Below, piece by piece: positions 16,482 to 28,618 of a stretch of DNA of 61,622 bases. The position numbers were made by a program, and so were the translations under genes. How positions within the stretch are numbered: the first letter of the stretch is position 1; every line of letters begins with the position of its first letter. The notes below the pieces were generated by a model. That model was not told the DNA's origin. It searched no databases and saw nothing but the letters and a program-made list of their open reading frames with translations. This DNA is from Lysinibacillus telephonicus (GTDB lineage Bacteria > Bacillota > Bacilli > Bacillales_A > Planococcaceae): assembly GCF_003966145.1 (NCBI RefSeq), contig NZ_RXNR01000023.1, positions 1-61,622 of the forward strand. The letters run 5' to 3'.

Positions 16482-16877
16482 TCACTTACTTTTTAATTCA
16501 CGAAATTTTTTACGAGCATAAAAAGTATCTTCATGTATTTGCCTAATTAAGTCTTGCACATGAGGAAATTTTATTTCTTTTCGAATATAAAACAACAATT
16601 CAACCGTAATATTTTCATCGTAAATATGTTGATGAAAATTTAAAATATGAACCTCGAATGTTTTACTGTCCCCATCATTAAAAGTTGGTCTAGTCCCTAC
16701 ATTTAAAATTCCTAAATATTTATTTACATAGTGATAGACGTAAACCCCATAAACACCATTTTTTAATTCAACATCATCATATAATTTTAAATTGGCAGTC
16801 GGAAAACCAATCGTTCTTCCAAGCTGTTTTCCTTTTTCAACACGTCCTAATATAATCGGGTTATTAAGTTGACGCAA
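16482..16877 (-). CDS. ribR: Stand-alone riboflavin kinase domain (RibR N-terminal half)
   Basis: 131 residues forming only a flavokinase domain; the FAD-synthetase domain of bifunctional RibF is absent. The conserved motif GRTIGFPTANL and the NVGTRPTF segment are present. It would phosphorylate riboflavin to FMN. Start is TTG at 16877 behind GAGAGGGTGG; the nearer ATG is out of frame and stops after five codons. In B. subtilis ribR belongs to a sulfur-compound operon; here it follows cysA by 135 bases, suggesting FMN supply for sulfur enzymes such as SsuE. Confidence 0.8.
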   Translation of the reverse strand: MRQLNNPIILGRVEKGKQLGRTIGFPTANLKLYDDVELKNGVYGVYVYHYVNKYLGILNVGTRPTFNDGDSKTFEVHILNFHQHIYDENITVELLFYIRKEIKFPHVQDLIRQIHEDTFYARKKFRELKSK

Positions 16878-17012
16878 ACTGTCTATTCCACCCTCTCCAT
16901 GAAAGCGAATTGCCTTTCATAAGTATTCTTGTTTAAACAGTAGGATTAATTTTAAAAATAAATACATTAGAATAGTTTTCATACAATACTAGATTTTTTA
17001 TATAAAATGAAA

Positions 17013-18083
17013 TTAAATCGAAAAATCCTCAGGTATAAACACCCTTAATTGTTTTGGACGAATATATACAATGTCACCTTTTTTTATGTCTAATTCTTTG
17101 TAATGTTCTTTTTGTAACTCTGCTTCTAAATATTCGTCAATGTCTTCACGTTTTAATTCTATTTGAACAATGGGTCCTACAACGTGAATATGCACGATTT
17201 TTGCAGCAACCGTCTCATTGTTAACCGGCTGCTTTTCAATTTGAATATCATGTGGTCTAACATAGCCAACCGCTTCTTCATGGGAATCTAGATAAGTAGG
17301 TACATTTATTTCAAATTGTCCATGAGTTAGTTTCCCATTATGCAATCTTCCTTTAAATAGATTAACGTTCCCTAAGAAATCATAGACAAACGGACTATTT
17401 GGCCGTTCATATACTTCTTCAGGTGTGCCAATTTGTTCAATCTTCCCATTATTCATCACAATAATACGATTCGCTACATCAAGAGCTTCCTCCTGATCAT
17501 GTGTTACAAAAATACTTGTAACATGGAATTCATTGTGTAATTTACGCAGCCAACGACGTAGTTCTTTTCGAACTTTCGCATCCAAAGCTCCAAAAGGTTC
17601 ATCTAATAATAATACTTTCGGTTCTACAGCAAGTGCACGAGCTAACGCTACACGTTGCCGCTGCCCACCTGATAGCTGAGAGGGATATCGATCCGCTAAA
17701 TTTTCAAGCTTAACAAGAGCCAATAATTCATTCACTTTCTTACTAATTTCCTCTTTTGAAGGACGAGTTTTTCTTGGACGAACTTTTAAACCATAAGCAA
17801 CATTATCAAATACTGTCATATGACGAAATAACGCATAATGCTGGAATACAAACCCAACCTTTCTCTCCTTTGGGCTAACGTTTGTAATATTATGACCATC
17901 GAATAAAATTACACCTTCATCTAGCCCTTCTAAACCAGCTAAGATTCGTAAAAGGGTCGTTTTCCCCGAGCCTGATGGACCTAAAAGAGCAATTAGCTCA
18001 CCTGATTCAATATCTATTGAAATATCACTTAATGCTTGAAATGAACCGAAGGATTTTGAAACGTTTTGTACTTGAATACTCAT
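17013..18083 (-). CDS. cysA: Sulfate/thiosulfate ABC transporter ATP-binding protein
   Basis: 356 residues. Walker [10 protein letters not shown] (35-43), signature LSGGQ (137-141), Walker B LLLDEP (158-163), H-loop in [11 protein letters not shown]-terminal TOBE-like domain (~240-350) completes the sulfate-importer type. It powers uptake through CysT and CysW; Sbp delivers the substrate. It starts 13 bases after the cysW stop, so it is the fourth gene of sbp-cysT-cysW-cysA. Confidence 0.93.
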   Translation of the reverse strand: MSIQVQNVSKSFGSFQALSDISIDIESGELIALLGPSGSGKTTLLRILAGLEGLDEGVILFDGHNITNVSPKERKVGFVFQHYALFRHMTVFDNVAYGLKVRPRKTRPSKEEISKKVNELLALVKLENLADRYPSQLSGGQRQRVALARALAVEPKVLLLDEPFGALDAKVRKELRRWLRKLHNEFHVTSIFVTHDQEEALDVANRIIVMNNGKIEQIGTPEEVYERPNSPFVYDFLGNVNLFKGRLHNGKLTHGQFEINVPTYLDSHEEAVGYVRPHDIQIEKQPVNNETVAAKIVHIHVVGPIVQIELKREDIDEYLEAELQKEHYKELDIKKGDIVYIRPKQLRVFIPEDFSI

Positions 18084-18096
18084 TTATTTATACCCC

Positions 18097-18975
18097 CTAC
18101 ACGTCTTTTGCTTTCCATTCAATAATATTTTTAACAATAATCGTGATAATTGCTAAAATGGACATTAATGAAGCTACTGAAAATGCAGCAGTAAATTGAT
18201 ACTCGTTATATAAAATTTCAATATGCAATGGCATCGTATTAGTTAGGCCGCGAATATGCCCTGATACTACAGATACAGCCCCAAATTCCCCTATTGCCCG
18301 AGCGTTGCATAAAATCAAACCATATAATAATCCCCACTTAATATTTGGCAATGTTACAAGGAAAAATGTTTTTAATCCACTTGCCCCAAGAGAAATGGAA
18401 GCCTCTTCTTCCGTAATACCTTGCATTTGCATGAGTGGAATGAGCTCTCGCGCTATAAATGGAAAGGTTACAAATATTGTCGAAAGGATAATACCAGGTA
18501 AAGCAAAGACAATTTTTATATCATGCTCAAATAGCCAATCACCAAACAATCCTTGTGCTCCAAATAACAAAATGAACACTAATCCGGCGATTACTGGAGA
18601 AACTGCGAATGGTAAATCTATTAATGTTATTAAAAAGTTCTTTCCCTTAAACGAAAATTTTGTAATAAGCCAAGCAGCCGCAATACCGAAAATCGCATTT
18701 AATGGAACTACGATTAACACTACAGTTAATGTAAGCTTAATGGCAGCAAGCGCATCAGGATGAGTAATCGATGCAACATATGTGTCCCAGCCTTTTTCAA
18801 GAGCTGTTACAAAAATTGAAATCAATGGCAAAATTAAAAAGAGTGTTAAAAATAATAATGAAATTGTTATAAGAGTCCATTTTATAAAAGCAGATTCCTG
18901 TAAGGCATAGGACTTTGATGATGTATGACTATTCGTTATTGATGCTTCATTCTTCAACTCTATTGGTTTTGTCAT
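18097..18975 (-). CDS. cysW: Sulfate ABC transporter permease CysW
   Basis: 292 residues with about six membrane helices and the permease coupling loop (EEASISLGASGLKTFFLVTLPNIK, around residue 190-215; here cited as EEASISLGASGLKTF). ATG at 18975 follows AGGAGAGG. Forms the membrane channel with CysT. Adjacent genes overlap or nearly touch, typical of one operon. Confidence 0.92.
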   Translation of the reverse strand: MTKPIELKNEASITNSHTSSKSYALQESAFIKWTLITISLLFLTLFLILPLISIFVTALEKGWDTYVASITHPDALAAIKLTLTVVLIVVPLNAIFGIAAAWLITKFSFKGKNFLITLIDLPFAVSPVIAGLVFILLFGAQGLFGDWLFEHDIKIVFALPGIILSTIFVTFPFIARELIPLMQMQGITEEEASISLGASGLKTFFLVTLPNIKWGLLYGLILCNARAIGEFGAVSVVSGHIRGLTNTMPLHIEILYNEYQFTAAFSVASLMSILAIITIIVKNIIEWKAKDV

Positions 18976-18991
18976 GAATTTGCGCCTCTCC

Positions 18992-19828
18992 TTATTGCTG
19001 ATTAAATTTTTTATTCGTAACCCATTGAATTAGATTAATAATAAAAAGCAGCACAAACGAAGTTACGAGCATCACTGTAGCAATTGCGGTTGCTCCCACA
19101 TAATCGTATTGTTCTAACTTTGTCATAATAATAAATGGAGTAATTTCAGTTTTCATTGGCATATTTCCTGCTATAAATACGACTGAACCATATTCACCTA
19201 ATGCCCTTGCAAAGGCTAAAGAAAATCCAGTAATTATTGCCGGTAAAAGCTCTGGGAAAATAACCTTCGTAAACGTCTGAAATCTTGAAGCTCCAAGGCT
19301 TGCCGACGCTTCTTCTACTTCGCTGCTAAGATTTTGCAAAACCGGCTGCACTGTTCTCACTACAAAAGGTAAACCAATGAATGTGAGGGCAATAATAATT
19401 CCTAGTGGTGTAAACGAAATTTTAAAGTCAAAAAATTGTCCAATCCAGCCATTTGGTGCATAAAGAGTTGTCAGTGCAATACCAGCAACAGCTGTTGGTA
19501 ATGCAAAAGGCAAATCAACAAGACCGTCTACAATTCTCTTCCCAGGAAATTGATAACGCACCAATACCCATGCGATTATTGTCCCGAAAATAACATTAAT
19601 AACACCCGCCGCAGCAGCAGTACCTAAACTTAGCTTATAAGATGCAACAGCCCGTGGATGTGAAACTGTTTCGTAAAACTCACTCCAGCTCATCGACACA
19701 GTGTTGAAAAATACCATTGATAAAGGCAATAATACAATGATGCTTAAATAAAGCATCGTATACCCAAGGGTTAAGGGAAATCCAGGAATGATTGAGTTCT
19801 TTTTTCGTTTCTTTAATGTTAACTCCAT
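18992..19828 (-). CDS. cysT: Sulfate ABC transporter permease CysT
   Basis: 278 residues with about six membrane helices and the coupling motif EEASASLGASRFQTF followed by TKVIFPELLP. It pairs with CysW. ATG at 19828 is preceded by AGGGGGT. The gap to sbp (19829-19976) contains the hairpin GAGGCGTCTC-like repeat GGAGGTGTCTCCC / GGGAGGCGTCTC near 19858-19890, which may trim or terminate part of the sbp transcript. Confidence 0.92.
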   Translation of the reverse strand: MELTLKKRKKNSIIPGFPLTLGYTMLYLSIIVLLPLSMVFFNTVSMSWSEFYETVSHPRAVASYKLSLGTAAAAGVINVIFGTIIAWVLVRYQFPGKRIVDGLVDLPFALPTAVAGIALTTLYAPNGWIGQFFDFKISFTPLGIIIALTFIGLPFVVRTVQPVLQNLSSEVEEASASLGASRFQTFTKVIFPELLPAIITGFSLAFARALGEYGSVVFIAGNMPMKTEITPFIIMTKLEQYDYVGATAIATVMLVTSFVLLFIINLIQWVTNKKFNQQ

Positions 19829-19857
19829 ATGTACCCCCTAAATTAAATAAGCATGAA

Positions 19858-19890
19858 AGGAGGTGTCTCCCAACTATGAGACGCCTCCCT
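19858..19890 (-). terminator. Hairpin between sbp and cysT
   Basis: Imperfect inverted repeat AAGGAGGTGTCTC / GAGACGCCTCCCTT just downstream of sbp. On the minus strand it pairs as AAGGGAGGCGTCTC with GAGACACCTCCTT and is followed by TCATG, without a long T-run. A partial terminator or mRNA-stabilising hairpin would let Sbp be made in excess over the permeases. Confidence 0.5.
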
Positions 19891-19976
19891 TGTGTCAATC
19901 TATACTTCAATCAACACAATTTTTTTATATCATTCTTTTAAAACTCTAAAGCATCCTCAAAATAAATTTATTTTTG

Positions 19977-21017
19977 CTACTGATAAATTTCGTCAAATGT
20001 ACCTCCATCAGCAAAATGTGTTTTTTGTGCTTCCTGCCAACCACCAAAATCATCTATCGTAATCAGATCTAGCGTTTCGAATTGATCCTTATATTTATCT
20101 AAAACTGTTTCATTTCGTGGACGATAGTAATTTTTAGCCGCAATTTCTTGACCTTCTTCTGTATATAGGTAATTTAAGTATGCTTCCGCAACTTCACGTG
20201 TTCCTTTTTTATCAACAATTTTGTCAACAACTGCTACTGGTGGTTCAGCTAAAATACTTAAAGACGGTGTGACAATTTCAAATTCATCCTTCTCTAATTC
20301 ATTTAAGGAAAGATAAGCTTCGTTTTCCCAAGCAATTAATACATCACCGATTTCACGTTCTACAAATGTCGTAGTAGCACCACGAGCACCGGAATCTAAA
20401 ACTTCAACATTTGCAAATAGTTCCTTCATAAACTGTTTAATTTTAGTTTCATCACCATTAAATTTTTTATCAGCAAAGCCCCAAGCCGCTAAGTAGTTCC
20501 AGCGGGCTCCGCCACTTGTTTTTGGATTAGGTGTAATGACTGATATATCTTCCTTCGTTAAGTCATCCCAGTCTTTTATACCTTTCGGATTTCCTTTTCG
20601 AACTAAAAATACGATTGTCGATGTATATGGTGAAGAATTTGATTCAAATTCAGTTTGCCAATCTTCATTTAGCAGCTGGCGAGCTAATGCAATTTCATCA
20701 ATATCATAAGCTAGTGCTAGAGTAACAACATCAGCTTCCAAGCCATCAATTACCGCGCGACCTTGTTTTCCAGAACCTCCGTGTGATTGTTGAAACGTAA
20801 CTTCTTGCCCTGTTTCTTGTTTCCAATGGGCAGCGAATGCTTCGTTAAATTCTGCATATAGTTCTCGCGTTGGATCATATGAAACATTTAGTAGTTCTAC
20901 AGTTTCCTTTGATGCTTCTGCAGAAGTTCCCTCTTCTTTTTCCGCGCCACAAGCCGATAATACGATTAACAAAACTGCATTCAGAAATAGAATTAATAGC
21001 TTTTTAGATTTTTTCAT
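19977..21017 (-). CDS. sbp: Sulfate-binding lipoprotein
   Basis: 346 residues. Lipobox LSAC places the lipid-anchored cysteine at residue 23. The mature protein matches the periplasmic sulfate-binding family, with [25 protein letters not shown] and [10 protein letters not shown]. It captures sulfate for the CysTWA importer. ATG at 21017 follows AAAGGAGAG. The operon promoter carries a probable CymR box and the leader carries the shared sulfur terminator. Confidence 0.94.
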   Translation of the reverse strand: MKKSKKLLILFLNAVLLIVLSACGAEKEEGTSAEASKETVELLNVSYDPTRELYAEFNEAFAAHWKQETGQEVTFQQSHGGSGKQGRAVIDGLEADVVTLALAYDIDEIALARQLLNEDWQTEFESNSSPYTSTIVFLVRKGNPKGIKDWDDLTKEDISVITPNPKTSGGARWNYLAAWGFADKKFNGDETKIKQFMKELFANVEVLDSGARGATTTFVEREIGDVLIAWENEAYLSLNELEKDEFEIVTPSLSILAEPPVAVVDKIVDKKGTREVAEAYLNYLYTEEGQEIAAKNYYRPRNETVLDKYKDQFETLDLITIDDFGGWQEAQKTHFADGGTFDEIYQ

Positions 21018-21103
21018 CTTTTCTACTCTCCTTTTTGATTTAATTAAGAGGCTTATTTCAATCAGCAGGTTTTACTACCTACTCCCTGCCGATTAAAATA
21101 AAA

Positions 21104-21159
21104 AAGGCTGCAACTTCTCCTTATTGAAAAAGGAAATGCATGCAACCTTCAGTTTGTCT
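21104..21159 (-). promoter_or_regulatory. Leader terminator plus shared element upstream of sbp
   Basis: Minus strand: element AGACAAACTGAAGG (21159-21146) enters stem AAGGTTGCA / TGCAGCCTT with an inner TTTCCTT / AAGGAGA pair, followed by a run of seven T. It sits 85 bases before the sbp start. A further weaker hairpin (GCAGG / CCTGC) lies at about 21065-21089 between it and the gene. Confidence 0.8.
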
Positions 21160-21226
21160 GATCAGTAACTATTTAGTTGTTGCTAATTAGTATCAAGATA
21201 AATTAATTAGCTTTTGCCTTAAAATT

Positions 21227-21255
21227 ACATTAAACAAATTTATCCGATAAGTCAA
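21227..21255 (-). promoter_or_regulatory. Probable sbp operon promoter
   Basis: -35 TTGACT (21255-21250), 17-base spacer, weak -10 TAATGT (21232-21227). The start near 21220 gives a leader of about 200 bases. A weak -10 fits a regulated promoter. Confidence 0.5.
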
Positions 21256-21265
21256 CAAGGAATTA
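21247..21265. promoter_or_regulatory. Putative CymR operator over the sbp -35 box
   Basis: Plus strand ATAAGTCAACAAGGAATTA matches ATWnnATnnnnnGGAATTW except for the second AT (TC here). It covers the -35 hexamer of the sbp promoter, so bound repressor would exclude RNA polymerase. It also lies between sbp and the divergent cysH. Confidence 0.55.
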
Positions 21266-21324
21266 GGTGAATAAATTTATTTTTTTAAAATTCCAATTCT
21301 TTATAAAAGTAAACCATTTTATAA

Positions 21325-21352
21325 TTGACTAATACTATAAATATAGTATACT
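21325..21352 (+). promoter_or_regulatory. cysH operon promoter
   Basis: -35 TTGACT (21325-21330), 16-base spacer, -10 TATACT (21347-21352). The spacer holds the dyad ACTATA / TATAGT (21334-21347), a possible operator. Predicted start near 21359, leader about 160 bases. Confidence 0.6.
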
Positions 21353-21439
21353 TTATAATACGATTAAGAATAAGGCAATAAATGTCAGTTCTTAAACTCT
21401 TTTTAATTAAAAATCATATTATTGTTTAAACTGCTGTCT

Positions 21440-21493
21440 AGACAACTGGAGGCGTTTTAATGCAACACGGATTACGTTGCATTAAAACGCCTC
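21440..21493 (+). promoter_or_regulatory. Leader terminator plus shared element upstream of cysH
   Basis: Element AGACAACTGGAGG (21440-21452) runs into a perfect 18-bp stem, GAGGCGTTTTAATGCAAC (21449-21466) with its complement at 21476-21493, then TTTCATTTT. It is 26 bases before the cysH start codon, so cysH can only be expressed by read-through. Confidence 0.85.
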
Positions 21494-21518
21494 TTTCATT
21501 TTAAAAGGAGGAATTTAA

Positions 21519-22220
21519 TTGCTTACTTATCATACATGGGAGAATTCTTTCATTGATTTTGAAGTAGACGACACATATAAAGGTGCCCTTAATGTTTTAA
21601 ATTGGGCTTACAAACATTATGGCGAAGATATTGTCTATGCGTGCAGCTTTGGAATTGAGGGAATTGTACTCATCGACTTAATTTCAAAAGTAAAGCCAGA
21701 CGCTAAAATCGTCTTTTTGGATACAGATGTCCACTTTAAAGAAACTTATGAAACTATTGAAAGAGTAAAAGCAAACTATCCAAAGTTAAACATCGAAATT
21801 AAAAAGCCTGCCTTAACATTGGAAGAGCAAGCTAAACAATTTGGAGATGAATTATGGAAGGCAAATCCGAATAAATGCTGTGAAATTAGAAAATTAGTGC
21901 CGCTTAAAGAGACATTAACTGGTGCTAAAGCATGGATTTCAGGCTTGCGCCGAGACCAGTCAGAAACAAGAAAAAATACAAATTTTATTAACCAGGATAA
22001 TAAATTTCAATCTGTTAAAATCTGTCCACTAATCCATTGGACGTGGAAAGATGTTTGGCGTTATGTTAGCAAACATAATTTAACATACAATCCACTTCAC
22101 GACCAAGGTTACCCAAGCATTGGCTGTTCACACTGTACGAAGCCAGCCTTTACAATGGATGATTTACGTTCTGGAAGATGGCAAGGACTAAATAAAACTG
22201 AATGTGGATTACACGATTAG
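21519..22220 (+). CDS. cysH: Phosphoadenylyl/adenylyl-sulfate reductase
   Basis: 233 residues. Reduces activated sulfate to sulfite. It has the cysteine pair C120-C121 and C203-x2-C206, which bind a [4Fe-4S] cluster in APS-type reductases, and the catalytic C229 in the C-terminal ECGLHD. The [11 protein letters not shown] motif binds the nucleotide. Start is TTG at 21519 behind AAAGGAGGA. The cluster ligands suggest it can use APS, although cysC for PAPS formation is in the same operon. Confidence 0.94.
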   Translation: MLTYHTWENSFIDFEVDDTYKGALNVLNWAYKHYGEDIVYACSFGIEGIVLIDLISKVKPDAKIVFLDTDVHFKETYETIERVKANYPKLNIEIKKPALTLEEQAKQFGDELWKANPNKCCEIRKLVPLKETLTGAKAWISGLRRDQSETRKNTNFINQDNKFQSVKICPLIHWTWKDVWRYVSKHNLTYNPLHDQGYPSIGCSHCTKPAFTMDDLRSGRWQGLNKTECGLHD

Positions 22221-22435
22221 AAAAGTGGAAGGTGCTAGCACACTCTGAAATCAACTAGCCAACAAAAACACAGCATCTTAATTGCGTTGTCGTCACATGC
22301 AAAACCTTGCACATCGGAAAATCGACTAACTCCTTGCAGGCGAGTTTCAAACTATGGAGAATCTAGTGTCTGAGCTAGACGGTTTTCAAATATCCGACAC
22401 TTACAAAACATCAAATAATAGGAGGAACTAAAACA

Positions 22436-23572
22436 ATGAGTATTCAACCACATGGAGGCAAACTAGTTTATTCATACAATCCAAATGAACCTGTTCAAAA
22501 CATTGAAAAGGAAATTCAACTTGATGCGATTGCACTTAGTGATCTTGAATTAATTGGCATTGGTGCATATAGCCCACTAGAAGGTTTTTTAACAAAATCG
22601 GACTATGAAAACGTTGTTGAAAAAATGCGTCTTTCATCAGGGATTGTTTGGAGTATTCCTATTACTCTACCAGTAGCTGACGACATAGCTTCAAATTTAA
22701 AAGTTGGAGAAAAGGCAAAATTAACATTTGATGGTGAAATTTATGGCCTAATCGAAATTAATGATATTTATACACCAGATAAAAATGTTGAAGCTTTATT
22801 AGTTTATGGAACAAATGATCTAAACCACCCTGGAGTAAAAAAACTTTTTGAACGACCAAAAACTTATGTAGGTGGAAAAACAACTTTATTGAAAAAGGCG
22901 AAAAAGGAATTCCCTTCTTACAGCTTTGAACCAAAAGAAACGAGAGCATTATTTGAAGAAAAAGGCTGGCGTACTGTTGTTGGGTTCCAAACTAGAAACC
23001 CTGTACATCGTGCCCATGAATATATTCAAAAGATCGCTTTAGAAATTGTCGATGGACTTTTCTTAAATCCATTAGTCGGCGAAACGAAGTCCGATGATAT
23101 CCCTGCGAATATTCGTATGGAGAGCTATGAAGTTTTACTTAATAAATATTATCCAAAAGAACGTGTTCAATTAGGTGTTTTCCTTGCTGCAATGCGTTAT
23201 GCAGGACCAAGAGAAGCCATCTTCCATGCACTGGTACGAAAAAATTATGGCTGTACACATTTTATTGTCGGCCGTGATCATGCTGGTGTAGGTGATTATT
23301 ATGGGACATATGATGCACAAAAGATATTTGAGCAATTTGCTCCTGAAGAAATCGGTATTACACCGCTAAAATTTGAGCATAGCTTCTATTGCAATGATTG
23401 CGAAGGAATGGCAACAACTAAAACATGCCCGCATGATGCATCGTCTCGAGTTATTCTTTCAGGTACAAAGGTTCGTGAATTGCTGCGAAACGGAGAAATC
23501 CCTCCTAGCACATTTAGCCGTAAAGAAGTAGTCGAAGTTTTAATTCGTGGATTACGACAAACAGTTCATTAA
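22436..23572 (+). CDS. sat: Sulfate adenylyltransferase
   Basis: 378-residue ATP sulfurylase that makes APS from ATP and sulfate. Active-site segments [27 protein letters not shown] and the C-terminal [10 protein letters not shown] are present. AGGAGG precedes the ATG. It follows cysH by 215 bases without an evident terminator; that gap (22221-22435) contains no gene, only a repeat-like stretch with short dyads. Confidence 0.96.
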   Translation: MSIQPHGGKLVYSYNPNEPVQNIEKEIQLDAIALSDLELIGIGAYSPLEGFLTKSDYENVVEKMRLSSGIVWSIPITLPVADDIASNLKVGEKAKLTFDGEIYGLIEINDIYTPDKNVEALLVYGTNDLNHPGVKKLFERPKTYVGGKTTLLKKAKKEFPSYSFEPKETRALFEEKGWRTVVGFQTRNPVHRAHEYIQKIALEIVDGLFLNPLVGETKSDDIPANIRMESYEVLLNKYYPKERVQLGVFLAAMRYAGPREAIFHALVRKNYGCTHFIVGRDHAGVGDYYGTYDAQKIFEQFAPEEIGITPLKFEHSFYCNDCEGMATTKTCPHDASSRVILSGTKVRELLRNGEIPPSTFSRKEVVEVLIRGLRQTVH

Positions 23573-23589
23573 TAAAAGAGGTGTCCGTA

Positions 23590-24186
23590 TTGAGTACAAA
23601 TATCGTTTGGCATGAAGCATCTATTAACAAATCTGAAAGAAGAGAAAAAAATAAACATCATAGCTTTATACTATGGTTCACTGGATTATCGGCTTCAGGA
23701 AAATCTTCAATTGCCAATGCAGTTGCTAGAGCATTATTTGAGCGCGGCAATCAAACTTTTGTCTTAGACGGTGATAATATCCGTCATGGTTTAAATAAAA
23801 ACTTAGGGTTCGATGAAGAGTCACGTAAAGAAAATATACGAAGAATTGGTGAAGTTTCAAAGCTTTTCATTGAGGGCGGCCAAATCGTCTTAACTGCTTT
23901 CATCTCACCTTACAAAGATGACCGTCATGTAGTAAGAGCACTCGTAGCAGATGATGAGTTTGTTGAAGTATATGTAAAATGCTCGATTGAAGAATGTGAG
24001 CGAAGAGATCCAAAAGGGCTTTATAAAAAAGCACGCAATGAAGAAATTAAAAACTTTACAGGCATTAGTGCACCTTATGAGGCCCCAGACAACCCTGAAA
24101 TTGTTGTGGATAGCGAGAAATTTTCTATTGAAGAGTGTACGGAGCAAATTATTAAGTTTTTAATTGAAAAGGAATATATTAAATAA
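23590..24186 (+). CDS. cysC: Adenylyl-sulfate kinase
   Basis: 198-residue APS kinase making PAPS. P-loop GLSASGKSS (residues 32-40), then [15 protein letters not shown] and the lid segment ISPYKDDRH. The frame also opens with GTG at 23581, but that codon is part of the ribosome binding site GAGGTG; TTG at 23590 gives the usual N-terminus STNIVWH. It begins 17 bases after sat and ends the operon. No sulfite reductase genes are in the window. Confidence 0.94.
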   Translation: MSTNIVWHEASINKSERREKNKHHSFILWFTGLSASGKSSIANAVARALFERGNQTFVLDGDNIRHGLNKNLGFDEESRKENIRRIGEVSKLFIEGGQIVLTAFISPYKDDRHVVRALVADDEFVEVYVKCSIEECERRDPKGLYKKARNEEIKNFTGISAPYEAPDNPEIVVDSEKFSIEECTEQIIKFLIEKEYIK

Positions 24187-24187
24187 A

Positions 24188-24214
24188 AAAATCGAGTGCG
24201 TAATTGCACTCGAT
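24188..24214. terminator. Bidirectional terminator between cysC and sufB
   Basis: AAATCGAGTGC / GCACTCGATTT with a 5-base loop and A/T-runs on both sides. It ends two convergent operons. Confidence 0.85.
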
Positions 24215-24223
24215 TTTTTTCTA

Positions 24224-25621
24224 TTACCCGATAGAACCTTCCATTTCAAACTTGATAAGGCGGTTCATTTCTACTGCATATTCCATTGGCAATTCTTTTG
24301 TGAATGGTTCGATGAAGCCCATTACGATCATTTCAGTTGCTTCTGCTTCTGAAATACCACGAGACATTAAGTAGAATAATTGTTCTTCAGATACTTTTGA
24401 AACTTTCGCTTCGTGTTCTAAAGATACGTTATCGTTTAAAATTTCGTTGTATGGAATTGTATCTGATGTTGATTCGTTGTCTAAAATTAAAGTATCACAT
24501 TCGATGTTTGAACGTGCTCCAGTAGCTTTTTTACCGAAGCGAACAATACCACGATATGTTACTTTACCACCTTGTTTAGAGATGGATTTTGATACGATTG
24601 TTGAAGATGTATTTGGTGCTAAGTGAATCATTTTTGCACCAGCATCTTGGTGTTGACCTTTACCTGCAATTGCAATTGAAAGCGTCATACCACGTGCACC
24701 TTCACCTTTAAGGATACATGCTGGGTATTTCATTGTTAATTTAGAACCAATGTTACCATCGATCCATTCCATTGTTCCGTTTTCTTCAACAACAGTACGT
24801 TTTGTAACTAGGTTATATACGTTGTTTGCCCAGTTTTGAATTGTTGTATAACGGCAATAAGCATCTTTCTTAACAATAATCTCAACTACTGCAGAGTGAA
24901 GAGAATTTGTTGTATAAACAGGAGCTGTACATCCTTCTACATAGTGTACACTTGAACCTTCATCTACAATGATTAAAGTACGTTCGAATTGACCCATATT
25001 TTCTGAGTTAATACGGAAGTATGCTTGTAACGGTGTATCAAGTTTAACACCAGGTGGCACGTAGATGAATGATCCACCAGACCAAACTGCTGAGTTAAGT
25101 GCAGCAAATTTGTTGTCTGATGCAGGGATTACTGTACCCCAATATTGTTTAAAAATATCTTCATTTTCACGTAAAGCTGAATCTGTATCTTTGAAGACAA
25201 TACCTAAATCTTCAAGGTCTTTTTTCATGTTGTGATAAACTACTTCAGATTCGTACTGAGCAGATACACCTGCTAAATACTTTTGTTCAGCTTCAGGAAT
25301 ACCTAATTTATCAAATGTTGCTTTGATTTCCTCAGGTACTTCATCCCAAGATCTTTGAGTAGCTTCAGATGGTTTTACATAGTAAGTAATTTCATCGAAG
25401 TTTAATGCAGAAAGGTCGCCACCCCATTGTGGCATTGGTTTTGAGTAGAAGATTTCCAACGCTTTTAAGCGATAGTCTAGCATCCACTCAGGTTCATTTT
25501 TCATATTTGAAATTTCACGAACGATTTCTTCGGTTAATCCACGTTTTGAACGGAAAATTGATACGTCCTTATCATGGAAGCCGTATTTGTAATCGCCGAT
25601 ATCAGGCATTTGTTTCGCCAT
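24224..25621 (-). CDS. sufB: SUF Fe-S cluster assembly scaffold SufB
   Basis: 465 residues. Core component of the SufBCD scaffold on which Fe-S clusters are built from persulfide delivered by SufS-SufU. It shares the beta-helical C-terminal domain with SufD (27293-28600), with [25 protein letters not shown] near the end. ATG at 25621 follows GGAGGAG. Last gene of sufC-sufD-sufS-sufU-sufB, the Gram-positive order. Confidence 0.95.
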   Translation of the reverse strand: MAKQMPDIGDYKYGFHDKDVSIFRSKRGLTEEIVREISNMKNEPEWMLDYRLKALEIFYSKPMPQWGGDLSALNFDEITYYVKPSEATQRSWDEVPEEIKATFDKLGIPEAEQKYLAGVSAQYESEVVYHNMKKDLEDLGIVFKDTDSALRENEDIFKQYWGTVIPASDNKFAALNSAVWSGGSFIYVPPGVKLDTPLQAYFRINSENMGQFERTLIIVDEGSSVHYVEGCTAPVYTTNSLHSAVVEIIVKKDAYCRYTTIQNWANNVYNLVTKRTVVEENGTMEWIDGNIGSKLTMKYPACILKGEGARGMTLSIAIAGKGQHQDAGAKMIHLAPNTSSTIVSKSISKQGGKVTYRGIVRFGKKATGARSNIECDTLILDNESTSDTIPYNEILNDNVSLEHEAKVSKVSEEQLFYLMSRGISEAEATEMIVMGFIEPFTKELPMEYAVEMNRLIKFEMEGSIG

Positions 25622-25645
25622 TTTATTCTCCTCCGTTCAAATTAA

Positions 25646-28600
<2,955 letters not shown>

Positions 28601-28618
28601 CTCATTCGTCCTCCTAAA

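Noticed and set aside
18305-18763. 152-codon plus-strand ORF inside cysW
   Set aside because: Antisense shadow of a membrane protein gene; no ribosome binding site.
21289-21306. Third CymR-like site between sbp and cysH
   Set aside because: Only the GGAATT half fits well; the distal half has several mismatches.
21382-21429. 15-codon ORF in the cysH leader (ATG with AAGG upstream)
   Set aside because: Weak ribosome binding site, no cysteine or serine enrichment, and a frame unrelated to the cysK leader ORF. Not enough to call a leader peptide.
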